The notes: generated from the letters alone by a model not told the origin. 41,836 bases of DNA from Myxococcus vastator (GCF_010894475.1 NZ_JAAIYB010000014.1:1-41836), one strand, 5' to 3'. Numbered from the stretch's first letter, positions 10,001 to 20,990 are shown. Made by a program: numbers and translations.

Positions 10001-11425
10001 GCCGTCCACCTCGTCCAGCGACACCTTCGCCTTGTCCAGCATCGCCTGGACGGCCGGGGCGCCCCAGGCGGGTCGCACCTCGTCGATGGTCTTCTTCAGG
10101 AAGCGCGCGCCGCGCAGCAGCATGGGCGCGCTGAACAGCTCGAACTCCCTCTTGCTGACCGGCTGCGGCTCGACGCGCGAGCGCAGCTTGTTCAGCAGCG
10201 CGTTGCCGGACTCGCGGTTGCGGTAGTAGCGCCGCCGGTACAGGCCCACCAGCTCCACGGAGCGGCCGGCGTAGAAGGGGTTCTCGTCGCCGGAGGCGAG
10301 CTGGTAGATGCGCCGCTCCTCCACGTCCATGGCATGCGCGGTGATGCCAATGGTGGCGCCCGCCACCTGGTCCACCGGGATGATGTCCAGGATGGTGTTT
10401 TCGCCCGCGGGGATGCCGCCGGGGCCCTTGATGCCCGCGAAGGCCAGGGGCGCGGAGGTGGTGAAGCCCTCGTTCCAGCCGGGGAAGGGGAAGTGCCGCG
10501 CGCTCTCCACGATGGAGGGCCGGACGATGGAGTAGCGCAGGCCCGGCGTGGCCGCGAGCACCTGCTCGCCCAGGGACTTGGTGTACGTGTACGTGTTGGG
10601 CCAGCCCCAGTGGGCGGCGCGCTCCATGCCGGCGCGCACCAGCTCGCCGCTGAGCCACAGCTTGCGCTCACGGCCCACCGCCAGCCGCAGCGTCTTCTCG
10701 TCGTTGGGGTCGCGGCCTTCTTCTTCCAGCCGGTCCAGCGCCTTCTTGCGGAAGGTGGACGTCAGGGCCCGGTCATCCGCCTGCTCGCGCAGCCGCGCGA
10801 CGATGCGCGCCGCGTCCTGCAGCTCCTGCTCCAGGCTGAAGTCGCGGCCGTCCATCTCCTCCCGCTTGGGGAAGTAGCCGCGAACCTCCTCGTCTTCAAA
10901 GACGAGCCCGCTGCGGTTGCCGGCCACGAAGGCCGTGGACATGTGAATCAGCGGGACGGACCAGCGCAGCGCCAGCGCCGCGGCGAACTTCAGGCCGTGG
11001 GTGTTGACGTTGAGGCCCACCTCCAGCGACGGGTTGAAGGACACCAGCCCCGCGCAGTTGATGAACGCGTGCACCTTGCCGGTGAGCGCCTCCACCTGGG
11101 GCTCTTCCAGGCCCATCCACGGGTCGGTGATGTCGCCGTCCAGCACCTCCACCTTCTGGCGGATGAAGGCCAGCGCGCCTTCATCCCCCAGGGTGTCGCG
11201 CAGCGGCTGGAAGGGCTCGCTGGTGGCCACCTTGTCGAAGAAGCGGCGCTCGGCGGACGCGGCGCTGCCCTTGCGGACCAGCACGTACACCTTGTCCAGG
11301 TCCTGCCCGTAGCGGGTCAGCAGCATGGACAGCGTCACCTTGCCCACGAAGCCGGTGGCGCCCGCGAAGAGCAGGCGCTTGCCGGTGAAGGTCTGGGTGA
11401 CGTTCAGCTCGGGAAGGGCGGCCAT
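7013..11425 (-). CDS. elbD: ElbD-type multifunctional ether-lipid enzyme (reductase - AMP ligase - ACP - acyltransferase)
   Basis: 1470 residues with four domains in order. (1) A fatty-acyl reductase/thioester-reductase-like SDR, about 10-480, with GATGFVGK and YxxxK (Tyr279, Lys283). (2) An ANL-type acyl-AMP ligase, about 545-1080, with the P-loop FTSGTTGTPKG from residue 723, GYGLTEAAP and LHTGDLG. (3) An acyl carrier protein, about 1115-1190, with the phosphopantetheine serine in GFDSLML (Ser1159). (4) A PlsC-type acyltransferase, about 1215-1430, with HX4D (His1271, Asp1276) and FPEGTRS (1345). This matches ElbD, the myxobacterial enzyme shown to be required for alkyl ether lipids and important for fruiting and sporulation. 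The ATG at 11425 is chosen for GAGG six bases upstream; a GTG at 11437 overlapping the previous stop would add four residues. Confidence 0.95.
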   Translation of the reverse strand: MAALPELNVTQTFTGKRLLFAGATGFVGKVTLSMLLTRYGQDLDKVYVLVRKGSAASAERRFFDKVATSEPFQPLRDTLGDEGALAFIRQKVEVLDGDITDPWMGLEEPQVEALTGKVHAFINCAGLVSFNPSLEVGLNVNTHGLKFAAALALRWSVPLIHMSTAFVAGNRSGLVFEDEEVRGYFPKREEMDGRDFSLEQELQDAARIVARLREQADDRALTSTFRKKALDRLEEEGRDPNDEKTLRLAVGRERKLWLSGELVRAGMERAAHWGWPNTYTYTKSLGEQVLAATPGLRYSIVRPSIVESARHFPFPGWNEGFTTSAPLAFAGIKGPGGIPAGENTILDIIPVDQVAGATIGITAHAMDVEERRIYQLASGDENPFYAGRSVELVGLYRRRYYRNRESGNALLNKLRSRVEPQPVSKREFELFSAPMLLRGARFLKKTIDEVRPAWGAPAVQAMLDKAKVSLDEVDGNAQGIIALTELFLPFLYENRYVFRCDNTRSVYARMAHADRMKVPWDPEHIDWREYFLGTHLPGLEKWVFPGMESEREKRTVIPAHRDLLELMEATVHAYRHRVAFRMVAGEKEERFTYGEVHRYAARVGSFLLAAGIKHGDRVLLVSENRPEWGISYFGILRAGATVVPVDPGLSEAELVNIARRADARACLVSEDAARDFPGLFTALGDGVTVASLAEAMTGDPAHPDRIGPVRKSAAADDLASIIFTSGTTGTPKGVMLTHRNFAALVAKLAGTFDIGVGDGVLSVLPLHHTFEFASGFLTPFWRGAEITYIDELTSDRLGEVFETGRITAMVGVPALWQLLHRKITQEFASRPPFIEQALKALMATHGELRNRNNINLGKLLFWPVHRKFGGRIKVIVSGGSALPDDVHKAFHELGFNITEGYGLTEAAPVLAVTKPGNKRQPGTVGRALPGIELRILNPDNDGLGEVLAKGPNVMPGYFGDREATEAVLKDGWLHTGDLGRLDAEGHLYLAGRAKDVIIDHNGKNIYPDELEELYQDHAHIQELSIVGLPDDAGGEKVACLCVPDYANRPREEVRRELEEHFRKVSAGMPFYRRVKVLRLWDGELPRTAKRSVKRKQVVEELKRQERMAASASKAREKAANPATGGVADWLFPLIAEVSHRPVSDVRPDALLSGDLGFDSLMLTELSSALEAAGVPLPAVEDLTQVQTVEDLRKVVASSGKRPSVETRAKEISKENARAEEVEIPVPDVVADVGRQLMSFGQKVLYGGVFDVKVTGKPFIPRNRNFIVIANHSSHLDAGLVRTALGDQGERLVSLAARDYFFNTPLKRAWFENFTNLVPIERQGSLRESLRMAGEALRQGFNVLIFPEGTRSTTGELMEFKSTLGYLALTFNMDVLPLYIGGAFDALPKGSVLPKTKTPLRVNIGPVLGHADLRTRVQGMARSEGYRYVTRIAEDSMRALRDGRVLSLERVDPPRAGATPRATTSTEGKDS

Positions 11426-11433
11426 GGGCGTCC

Positions 11434-13044
11434 TCACTTCACGTCCACCATCACCGTGGGCGCGATGCGCAGCAGGCTGATGGAGGCCGAGCGGCCCATG
11501 AACCCGCGGGCCTCTTCAATGGCCTCGGTGAGCGTGTCGGTGCGCTCCCAGCCCATCAAGGCGGGGACGTGGTTGTTCTCCGCGCCCGCGACGATGACCT
11601 TGCCCACGTGCTGGCGGCCATTCTCGCCCCAGTACCACATGTAGAAGGGGTGCACGCCGTGGTAGGCGTTGCCCTTGCGGTACAGGTGCACGTAGCTGGG
11701 GTTCTCCGCGAACTCGCGCTCGTACTTGTGCTCCAGCTTCATGGAGTCGCGCGTCTCCGGCAGCAGCCGGTGGAAGAATTCGATGTAGCTGGGGTGGTGC
11801 TCCGGGTCGAACTCGTCGTAGGCCGGGTGCAGGAGGATGAGCACGCCGCCCTTCTTCACCAGCGGCACGCCGCGGTTCAGGTTGTAGAAGTAGCCCAGCC
11901 CCATCACCTGCACCAGCAGCGGGTTGAGGATGGAGTTGACGCTGTACGGGGAGATGAACGGGATGGGGAAGATGACGATGTCGCTCTGTCCCTCCACCGG
12001 CACCACGTACTGCTTGTAGCTCGTCTCCAGCGTCTTCTGGTGCGTGGGCTCCGTCGCGCCGGCGTAGACACCCGTGACGTCGTAGGGCGCGGGGATGGAG
12101 TTGAGCACCTTGCGCGCCGCGGCGCGCGGCACCTTGGACAGCGCGAAGCGCATGGCCTGGAACTTCAGCCGGTCCGCCTCCGTGTAGTCCTCTTCCTTCT
12201 TCGCCAGGAAGTCGGTGGGGCCGCCGAACATGCGGTTGTTCAGCGCCGTCTCGATGTGGAAGACCTTCAGGTGCTTGTCGATGTTGCGCCCGATGCGCTC
12301 GTTGCTCTTGTAGAGCGCGCTCGTCTTCGGCTCCATGTAGCTGTCGGAGGCGCGGATGGTCTTCGGGTTGTGGTGGTGGCGCAGCGACGCGTAGTTGGAC
12401 ACGCCGGTGCCCATGGACTTGTGCCCGCCGTTCATGGGCACGAAGTTCACATTCACATAGACGATGAGGTCGCTCTCCGCCACGCGGCGGTTCACCGACA
12501 CCTCTTCACCGTGGGACGTGCGCTCCAGCGCGACCATCCCGTCCGGGTCCTCGGCGTCGTGGTTGTAGTAGCGGTCCGGGTAGTAGGCGTCGAAAATCTT
12601 CTCGCCCACCATGCGCTTCATCTCGCCCTCCGTCATCCGGCGGTGCAGGGCGTTGGCGATGATGAGGTGCACGTCGTCCACGCCGCTGTCGGCGGCCAGC
12701 TCCAGGACGATTTCCAGGATGGTCTGCCGCACGTCCGGCGTCACCATGGGCGGCAGCGGCACGCTGATGTCGTCGATGACGCACGTCAGGCGCATGCCCG
12801 GCTTGAGCAGCGCGTGCAGCGGCTCCATGCCCTCCGGGTGGTTGATGGCGTAGCGGATGGCGGCCTTGACGTTGGGCACGCCGGCCAGGGGCGGGCGCGG
12901 GAAGATGACGCGCGTGCCGACCGGCAAATCCTCTTGCAGGAAGTTCTCACCGTGGAACAGCACGCGCGGGGGGCTGCCCTTCTCGGTGATGACGACCTGG
13001 CTTTCCTCGTCGTACAGCTTCTGGAGCGTCTTGAACGGGCGCAT
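11434..13044 (-). CDS. LarA-like (DUF2088, lactate-racemase fold) protein of the ether-lipid cluster
   Basis: 536 residues. The N-terminal half resembles LarA/DUF2088: DDISVP in place of the DxTRP motif, [13 protein letters not shown] (His134) like the conserved HRPMTEEE helix, and GGHKSMGTG (Lys209) at the place where LarA carries the lysine that binds the nickel-pincer cofactor. The segment between the preceding strand and GGHK is shorter than in LarA and seems to lack its histidine. A long C-terminal half, rich in aromatic residues and histidines, has no motif I can name. Racemase activity should not be assumed. It lies 13 bp after the HAD gene and just before elbD, in the third (elbC-like) position of the five-gene cluster. 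Confidence 0.82.
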   Translation of the reverse strand: MRPFKTLQKLYDEESQVVITEKGSPPRVLFHGENFLQEDLPVGTRVIFPRPPLAGVPNVKAAIRYAINHPEGMEPLHALLKPGMRLTCVIDDISVPLPPMVTPDVRQTILEIVLELAADSGVDDVHLIIANALHRRMTEGEMKRMVGEKIFDAYYPDRYYNHDAEDPDGMVALERTSHGEEVSVNRRVAESDLIVYVNVNFVPMNGGHKSMGTGVSNYASLRHHHNPKTIRASDSYMEPKTSALYKSNERIGRNIDKHLKVFHIETALNNRMFGGPTDFLAKKEEDYTEADRLKFQAMRFALSKVPRAAARKVLNSIPAPYDVTGVYAGATEPTHQKTLETSYKQYVVPVEGQSDIVIFPIPFISPYSVNSILNPLLVQVMGLGYFYNLNRGVPLVKKGGVLILLHPAYDEFDPEHHPSYIEFFHRLLPETRDSMKLEHKYEREFAENPSYVHLYRKGNAYHGVHPFYMWYWGENGRQHVGKVIVAGAENNHVPALMGWERTDTLTEAIEEARGFMGRSASISLLRIAPTVMVDVK

Positions 13045-13057
13045 GGCGTGGGGGCTC

Positions 13058-13723
13058 TTACTTGAGGTCGAGGATGGGCCAGTTGTAGGCGCGCGCGATG
13101 GAGCGCAGCCGCAGGTCCGGGTTCACCGCGGTGGGACGGCCCACCACCGCGAGCATCGCGTAGTCAGAGGCGCTGTCGGAATAGCCGTGGCACTTGTCCA
13201 GCGACAGGCCTTCCCGGGTGCAGTAGGCGCGGATGGCGTTCGCCTTGTTCGCGCCTTCGATGATGGGCGGAATCACCTTGCCCGTCGCCTTGCCGCCCAC
13301 GAACTGCATCTTGTTGGCGATGAGGTCGTCGGCGCCCAGGTGGCGCGCCAGCGGGCGCATGGTGAAGTCCAGCGCGCCGGTGACGAGCACGATCTTGCAG
13401 CCGCTGCGACGGGCCTGGTCGATGAGGTCCTGCGTCTGCTCGAAGAGGGCGGGCTGCAGCACGTCCTCGAACATGTCCTCGGCGATGGTGACCAGGCGGT
13501 CTTCGCTCAGGCCCGCGTAGTAGCGGTAGAAGAACTCGTTGAACGTCTTGCGGTCCACCGCGTCCATGACACCGAAGAGCGGCACGCTGAGGGCGGTGCT
13601 CAGGGTCCGCCCCGCGATGCCCAGGACGGAGCCGCGGTTCATCGCGTAGTACGCGTAGACGTGGACGACGTTCGTCTTCACGAGCGTCCCGTCGACATCG
13701 AAGAAGGCGGCTTTCGAGGGCAT
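13058..13723 (-). CDS. HAD-IB family phosphatase (SerB-like) of the ether-lipid cluster
   Basis: 221 residues. HAD motif I is FFDVDGTLV (nucleophile Asp9, acid/base Asp11), motif II is the VTGALD segment, and the acidic motif IV is GYSDSASD near residue 180. This is the phosphoserine-phosphatase-like HAD-IB group. Expected chemistry is hydrolysis of a phosphate monoester, and the operon suggests a lipid or glycerol-phosphate intermediate (inference). The ATG at 13723 was chosen because the protein then begins [13 protein letters not shown], as usual for the family; the open frame runs to 13840 without conserved sequence. Second position (elbB-like) in the cluster, 89 bp after the first gene. 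Confidence 0.9.
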   Translation of the reverse strand: MPSKAAFFDVDGTLVKTNVVHVYAYYAMNRGSVLGIAGRTLSTALSVPLFGVMDAVDRKTFNEFFYRYYAGLSEDRLVTIAEDMFEDVLQPALFEQTQDLIDQARRSGCKIVLVTGALDFTMRPLARHLGADDLIANKMQFVGGKATGKVIPPIIEGANKANAIRAYCTREGLSLDKCHGYSDSASDYAMLAVVGRPTAVNPDLRLRSIARAYNWPILDLK

Positions 13724-13812
13724 GGGGCTGCGGGCTTCCTGACACTTCGAGGGGGTGGAGGTCAACGATGCCGGGAGTCTGGCGCGCCTCCCGGCGGCTC
13801 GGGGAAGAAGGG

Positions 13813-14793
13813 CTAGAGCCAGCCTTGCTCCTGGTACCACCGCACGCTGCGACGGATGGAGTCCGCCAGGTCACGCCGGGGGTGAAAGCCCAGCAGCCGC
13901 TCGGCCTTGGCCCCGGAGCACGTCCAGGCAGGCGCCAGGAGCTGCTTCGCCAGCTTCCGGCTCAAGGCCAGCTTGCGGCCCGTCAACTGGGACACCCCGT
14001 CCGCCGCCGTGGCCAGGGCCTGGAGCACCGCGGGGGGCACGCGCACCGTGCGGGGCGTGAGCCCCAGGGCTTGCGCACCCAGGTCCTGCACCTTCTCCAG
14101 GGACAGGGGCTCGCCGGGGCCCGCGCAGAAGAAGGCCTCGCCAAGGGCCGCGGGGTGGGTGGCCTGCAGCAAGAGGACATCCACCACGTCCTCCACATCC
14201 ACCATGGTCAGCGGGCGGGGGCCGCCGGACAGCTCCAGCCGGATGCCGCGCTGGGCCATCTTGAAGAAGGGGAGGTTCTCCCGGTCCCCGGGCCCCAGGA
14301 TGCGCGGCGGCCGGGACACCGTGACGGGCAGCCGGTCTCCATAGGAGAAGGCGATGCGCTCGGCCTCCGCCTTGCTCTCCCCGTACCATTCGTGGGGGTG
14401 GAAGCCGTCCTCCTCCACGTGCGGCCGGGTGGGCGTGGACGGACCGCAGGCGGCCAGCGAGCCCGTGAGCACCAGCCGGGGGCGGTGCCCCGCGGCCACC
14501 ATGGCCTCGCACAGGTGGCGGGTGCCCTCCGCGTTGACGCGCATGAAGTCGTCTCGTGTCGCGCCGCGGCGAGCGCCCGCCAGGTGGAAGACGACGTCCT
14601 GCCCCGCCACCGCGGCGGCCAGCGTGGAGGGCACCGTCACGTCGCCGTCCACCCGCGCATGGGTCACTCCCGCGAGCCCCGAGGCGTCACCTCCCGGGCG
14701 CAACAGGCATGTCACGCTGTCTCCGCGCGCGGCCAGGGCCTTGGCCAGCCACGTCCCCAGGAAGCCGCCTGCACCAGTGATGAGGGCTCTCAT
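13813..14793 (-). CDS. NAD(P)-dependent epimerase/reductase, first gene of the ether-lipid cluster
   Basis: 326 residues, an extended SDR with GAGGFLG (7-13), VFHLAGA, LTGSLAA and YxxxK (Tyr137, Lys141 in WYGESK), so the catalytic set is intact. The C-terminal half (about 200-326) is the usual substrate-binding region and gives no substrate. It heads the five co-directional genes and corresponds by order to elbA. Start ATG at 14793; the leader is A/T-rich with a seven-T run (minus-strand sense) about 15 bases upstream and no strong ribosome site. It is a distant paralogue of the last gene in the same operon; both share the NAD-binding core but differ widely in the C-terminal half. Confidence 0.9.
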   Translation of the reverse strand: MRALITGAGGFLGTWLAKALAARGDSVTCLLRPGGDASGLAGVTHARVDGDVTVPSTLAAAVAGQDVVFHLAGARRGATRDDFMRVNAEGTRHLCEAMVAAGHRPRLVLTGSLAACGPSTPTRPHVEEDGFHPHEWYGESKAEAERIAFSYGDRLPVTVSRPPRILGPGDRENLPFFKMAQRGIRLELSGGPRPLTMVDVEDVVDVLLLQATHPAALGEAFFCAGPGEPLSLEKVQDLGAQALGLTPRTVRVPPAVLQALATAADGVSQLTGRKLALSRKLAKQLLAPAWTCSGAKAERLLGFHPRRDLADSIRRSVRWYQEQGWL

Positions 14794-14895
14794 GAAGGGG
14801 TTTCATCCAAAAAAACACACCACGACCGCAAGGAGAATCCGGCGGCCGTTCGGGGGCTGATCCACGCCGACAAGGGTTTCCCCCAGGGCCCCAAG

Positions 14896-14922
14896 CGCTC
14901 CGGAGCCTGATTTTCGGGCTCC
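14896..14922 (+). repeat. Spaced repeat copy 1 (hairpin-forming)
   Basis: A 27-nt element that matches copy 2 at 25 of 27 positions. Copy 1 forms a perfect 8-bp hairpin, CCGGAGCC and GGCTCCGG around TGATTTTCG, extending two bases past its end. Confidence 0.75.
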
Positions 14923-14925
14923 GGA

Positions 14926-14941
14926 CGCGCTCCGAAGCGCG
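14926..14941. repeat. Perfect short hairpin
   Basis: CGCGCT and AGCGCG around the tetraloop CCGA, four bases after the hairpin of repeat copy 1. Function is unknown. Confidence 0.5.
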
Positions 14942-14960
14942 GGCGCGAGAGGGGGCCGAA

Positions 14961-14987
14961 CGCTCCGGAGGCTGATTCTCGGGCTCC
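14961..14987 (+). repeat. Spaced repeat copy 2
   Basis: The second copy of the 27-nt element, 65 bp downstream of copy 1, with two substitutions. One of them weakens the hairpin, leaving mainly GGAG/CTCC pairing. Confidence 0.75.
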
Positions 14988-15033
14988 AGCCGCGTTCCCC
15001 GAGGGGCGCTCAGAGGGAAAAACGCAGGAGAGG

Positions 15034-15050
15034 GCTGTTTTTCGGGCTTG
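15034..15050 (+). repeat. Spaced repeat copy 3 (degenerate core)
   Basis: Only the core is kept, reading CTGTTTTTCGGGCTT, 63 bp after the core of copy 2. The even ~64-bp spacing of three cores suggests phased protein binding or old tandem duplication. Confidence 0.5.
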
Positions 15051-15139
15051 GGCGTGCTACTTCTACGCCGCATCGGCTCTCGCTTCACATAAGCAAAGCC
15101 GTACAACGTCCCCTTCGGAGGGGAGGAGACTCAAGACGA

Positions 15140-15457
15140 ATGGCCGCCAAGAAAGCTGCTGCGAAGAAGGCTCCCGCCGCGAAGAAGGCTCCCGCCGCGA
15201 AGAAGCGCACGCCGAACGCGTCGTTCATGAAGGAGATGACGCCGTCTGCCGCGCTCGCTGAGATCGTCGGCGCGAAGCCGCTGCCGCGCACCGAGGTTGT
15301 CAAGAAGCTCTGGGCCTACATCAAGAAGCAGGGCCTGCAGGACGCGAAGAACAAGCGGCAGATCAACGCCGACGACAAGCTCAAGCCCATCTTTGGTGGC
15401 AAGAAGAGCGTCACCATGTTCGAGATGACGGCGCTGGTGAACAAGCAGCTGAGCTGA
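15140..15457 (+). CDS. SWIB/MDM2-domain basic protein
   Basis: 105 residues. A lysine/alanine-rich N-terminal tail with AKKAPA repeats (about 1-23) resembles histone-H1-like bacterial tails and should bind DNA. It is joined to a SWIB domain (about 30-104) with LPRTEVVKKLWAYIKKQGLQD, KRQINADDKL and the final MFEMTALVNKQL helix. SWIB proteins of this size occur in chlamydiae and myxobacteria, and a nucleoid or chromatin-like role is inferred. A strong GGAGGGGAGGAG ribosome site precedes the ATG, and a strong terminator follows, so it is an independent and probably highly expressed transcript. Confidence 0.93.
   Translation: MAAKKAAAKKAPAAKKAPAAKKRTPNASFMKEMTPSAALAEIVGAKPLPRTEVVKKLWAYIKKQGLQDAKNKRQINADDKLKPIFGGKKSVTMFEMTALVNKQLS
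15161..15205 (+). repeat. 18-nt tandem repeat coding the AKKAPA tail
   Basis: Two perfect copies and a half copy of GCGAAGAAGGCTCCCGCC lie in the lysine-rich tail of the SWIB gene. The number of repeats, and so tail length and charge, could vary between strains by slippage. Confidence 0.8.
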
Positions 15458-15490
15458 GCATTGGCCGGGGTCTCCCGGTGGCCGTACTCG

Positions 15491-15526
15491 GGGCTCGCCG
15501 CGACAAGCGGCGGGCCCTTTGCATTT
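15491..15526 (+). terminator. Strong intrinsic terminator of the SWIB gene
   Basis: An 11-bp stem with one G-T wobble, GGGCTCGCCGC and GCGGCGGGCCC around GACAA, is followed by TTTGCATTT. It lies 34 bp after the SWIB stop. Confidence 0.85.
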
Positions 15527-15682
15527 CCAGGGGTTGGCGTGTCGGCGCGGAGCGTTGGATAGAGGGCGGACGCGTTTCTGTATGCTGGCGGTCGGCGCGT
15601 GGGCGGCCTACCTCTGGGCCCCATGTTGCTCGACGCCTTGGAAGAAGAGGGGTCCGCCTCGAATGGGGCGGGTGGCGCCACG

Positions 15683-18600
15683 ATGACGGCGGAGGCCCTG
15701 GCCGAAGGGCTCTACGCTCGCGTCCAGGCAGACTTGGAGTCGCGTCCGCACACGCCCCTGTCCACGTACCGCGTGCAGTTCCACCAGGGCTTCACCTTCG
15801 AGGACGCGCGACAGGTGGTGCCGTACCTGGCCCGCCTGGGGGTGAGCGACCTCTATGCCTCCCCCTACCTGAAGGCCACGCCCGGCAGCACGCACGGCTA
15901 TGACTGCGTGGACCACCAACAATTGAACCCCGAGGTCGGAACGCCCGAATCGCACGCGGCGCTCTGCGCGTCGCTGCGTGCGCGGGGCATGGGGCAGGTG
16001 CTGGACGTGGTGCCCAACCACATGGGCATCGAGCGGGACAACCGCCTGTGGTTCGACGTGCTGGAGAACGGCCCGTCCTCCGTCTACGCGAAGTTCTTCG
16101 ACGTCGACTGGGCGCCGGTGAAGGAGGAACTGCGTGACAGGGTGCTGCTGCCGATTCTGGGGGACCAGTACGGCATCGTCCTGGAGCGCGGGGAGCTGAA
16201 GCTGTCCTTCCGCGAGGGCGCCTTCTTCCTCCATTACTACGAGCACCTGCTGCCGGTGGCGCCGCGTCAGTACGCCCGCATCCTGCGCCATGGCCTGGAG
16301 CGGCTGGAGTCGCGGCTGGGGGGGGAGCACCCCGGCATGCTGGAGTTCCTGTCCATCCTCACCGCCATCGACTACCTGCCCTCGCGCACGGAGGTGGAGC
16401 GGCCGAAGGTGGTGGAGCGCCACCGGGAGAAGGAGGTCATCAAGCGGCGGCTGGCCGCGGTGACGGCGGAGTTCCCGGAGGTGCTGGCCTACATCGAGGA
16501 CAACGTCCGCGTCTTCAATGGCGAGCCGGGCAACCCGCACTCGTATGACTTGCTGGACTCGGTGCTGACGGCGTGCAGCTACCGGCTGGCGCACTGGCGG
16601 GTGGCGGGCGAGGAAATCAACTACCGGCGCTTCTTCGACATCAACGGCCTGGCCGCGCTGCGCGAGGAGGACCCGGACGTCTTCCAGGAGGCGCACGCGC
16701 TCATCTTCCGCTGGCTGCGCGAGGGGCTCGTCACGGGGCTGCGCATCGACCACCCGGATGGCCTCTTCGACCCGACCGCCTACTTCCTGGACCTGCAGGA
16801 GGCGTACTTCGTGGAGCGGGCCCACGCGCTGTTCCTCCAGACGCATGCGGAGGATGACACGCGCTGGTCGGCGGTGGAGTCCAGCTTGCGCGAGCGGTGG
16901 CGCGCGGAGGTGACGCAGCAGCCGGACAGCCCGCTGCGCAAGGCGCTGTACGTGGTGGTGGAGAAGATTCAGGGCGGCCGTGAGCGCATGCCTGAGTCCT
17001 GGGCCGTGCACGGCACCACCGGCTACCGCTTCGCCAACGCGGTGAGCGGCCTGTTCGTCCAGCCGGACGCGGAGAAGGCGCTGTCGGAGACGTACGAGCG
17101 CTTCGTGGGAGGGCAGGCGGACTTCGCCGAGCTCGTCTACCAGAAGAAGCTGCTCATCATGCGCGTGTCCATGGCCAGCGAAATCAACGTGCTGGCGCAC
17201 GAGCTCAACCGCATCTCGGAGATGAACCGGCGCACGCGCGACTTCACGCTCAACTCGCTGCGGCGGGCGCTGGTGGAGTTCATCGCCCTGTTCCCCGTGT
17301 ACCGCACCTACGTGGACGGCTGGCGCCCGGAGCTGGACGGGCGGGACGTGCAGTACATCGAGTGGACCATCCAGCGCGCCAAGGTGCGCAACGCCACCAC
17401 CAACGCGTCCATCTTCGACTTCCTGCGCGACGTCCTCCTGCGCCGCTACCCGGAGCACACCGACGCGCGCGAGCGGGCGGACATGCTGCGCTTCGCCATG
17501 AAGCTGCAGCAGGTGACGGGGCCCGTCATGGCCAAGGGCCTGGAGGACACCGTCTTCTACATCTACAACCGGCTGGTGAGCCTCAACGAGGTGGGCGGCG
17601 AGCCGGAGCGCTTCGGCGTCCACGCCAACACCTTCCACCTGCGCAACCAGGAGCGCGCGGAGCGGTGGCCGGCCAGCCAGCTCACCTCCAGCACCCATGA
17701 CACCAAGCGCAGCGAGGACGTGCGCGCGCGCATCAACGTGCTGACCGAGGTGCCGGAGGAGTGGCGCAAGCGGGTGAGGAAGTGGGCCCGCCAGACGGAG
17801 AAGGCGGTGTCCCAGCTGCCGTCCGGCCCGGCGCCCACTGCCAATGACATGTACCTCTTCTTCCAGACGGTGGTGGGGGCGTGGCCCATGGGCGACACCC
17901 ACTCCGCGGAGGCGCTGGCGGACTTCCAGCGCCGGGTGCGCGAGTACATGGGCAAGGCCATCAAGGAGGCCAAGGTCCGCACCTCGTGGACCAACCCCGA
18001 CAGCACCTATGACGACGCGGTGGCGCGCTACGTGGACGCCTGCTTCGATTCGAAGGTGACGGGCGCCTTCCTGGCGGACGCGCGGGACTTCAAGCGCTCC
18101 ATCGAGCGCGCGGGACAACACAACGCGCTGGGGCAGCTGCTGCTGAAGCTGGCCTCTCCTGGCGTAGTGGACACCTACCAGGGCTCCGAGCTGTGGGATT
18201 TGTCGCTGGTGGACCCGGACAACCGGCGGCCGGTGGACTTCGCGCTGCGCGCGCGGCTGCTGGAGACGCTGGACGCGGAGGCGGAGCAGGACCGGGCCGC
18301 GCTGAGCGGGCGGCTGGCGGCGAACCTCGAGGACGGCCAGGTGAAGCTCTACGTCCTGACGGAGGCCCTGCGGCTGCGCCAGCGGCAGGCGGCCCTCTTC
18401 CGGGAGGGCGGCTACCGGGCGCTGGAGCTGACCGGCGACCGGGCGAAGGCGGCGGTGGCCTTCGCCCGAGAGCACGGCGACGCCGTGGTGGTGGCCTGCG
18501 CGCCGCGCTACACCCTGTCCGCCCTGCAGGGCCCCGAAGGGCTGGCGGGGGCCTACGGCAGCACGTTCCTGGACCTTCCGGAGGCATATGCGGGCATGAT

Positions 18601-18720
18601 GTTCCGCGATGTGTTCACCGGACGTCAGGTGCGGCCCGAGCGTGGACCGGGTGGCGCGGTGCTGCCCCTGGGGCCGCTCCTGGCGGAGTTTCCGGTGATT
18701 CTGCTGGAGAGGAGCGCCGG

Positions 18721-18724
<4 letters not shown>
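15683..18724 (+). CDS. treY: Malto-oligosyltrehalose synthase (maltooligosyl trehalose synthase)
   Basis: 1013 residues, a GH13 enzyme that converts the reducing-end alpha-1,4 bond of maltodextrins into the alpha,alpha-1,1 bond of trehalose. The N-terminal STYRVQFHQGF block, DVVPNHMG, GLRIDHPDGL with the catalytic nucleophile (Asp356), VVVEKIQ with the acid/base (Glu427) and TSSTHDTKRSED are all TreY signatures. The C-terminal part contains SPGVVDTYQGSELWD. The start is uncertain: ATG 15683 gives the most family-like N-terminus, with ATG 15623 or GTG 15599 possible. The stop overlaps the glgX start by 4 bp (ATGA), so the two are coupled. The partner hydrolase TreZ is not in the window. Confidence 0.94.
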
Positions 18725-20862
<2,138 letters not shown>

Positions 20863-20884
20863 CCCTCCGAGGGGCCGCACGGGG

Positions 20885-20918
20885 CCCGCTGGACGAAAGC
20901 AGGAGGTCCAGCGGGTTT
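20885..20918 (+). terminator. Intrinsic terminator of treY-glgX
   Basis: A perfect 10-bp stem, CCCGCTGGAC and GTCCAGCGGG around an 11-nt loop, followed by TTT, 22 bp after the glgX stop. Confidence 0.8.
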
Positions 20919-20990
20919 CACGCGGGGGTCGACGCCCGGGCATCCCGCCGGTAGGGTGCGCCCCGCCGTCCCCTGCAACAGGATTGCTAC

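Larger units (their letters stand above)
14794..15139. other. 346-bp structured intergenic region between the elb cluster and the SWIB gene
   Basis: No gene is seen. It carries a 7-A tract (14809-14815) near the elbA start, three spaced copies of a CTGATTTTCGGGCT-like element, and two perfect hairpins, all on the SWIB-gene side. It must contain divergent promoters, but I cannot name a convincing -35/-10 pair. Confidence 0.7.

Noticed and set aside
7199-11644. 1481-codon open frame on the plus strand opposite elbD
   Set aside because: It is the antisense shadow of elbD: long stop-free frames are expected at this GC, its translation is His/Arg/Val/Gln-rich without motifs, and elbD has four complete domains.
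15608-18475. 955-codon minus-strand frame opposite treY
   Set aside because: Low-information composition and full overlap with a well-supported GH13 gene; similar shadows lie opposite glgX and the SNF2 gene.
20863-20990. yybP-ykoY-type manganese riboswitch upstream of the TerC gene
   Set aside because: The 128-bp gap is mostly a terminator plus about 70 bp with no recognisable riboswitch core.
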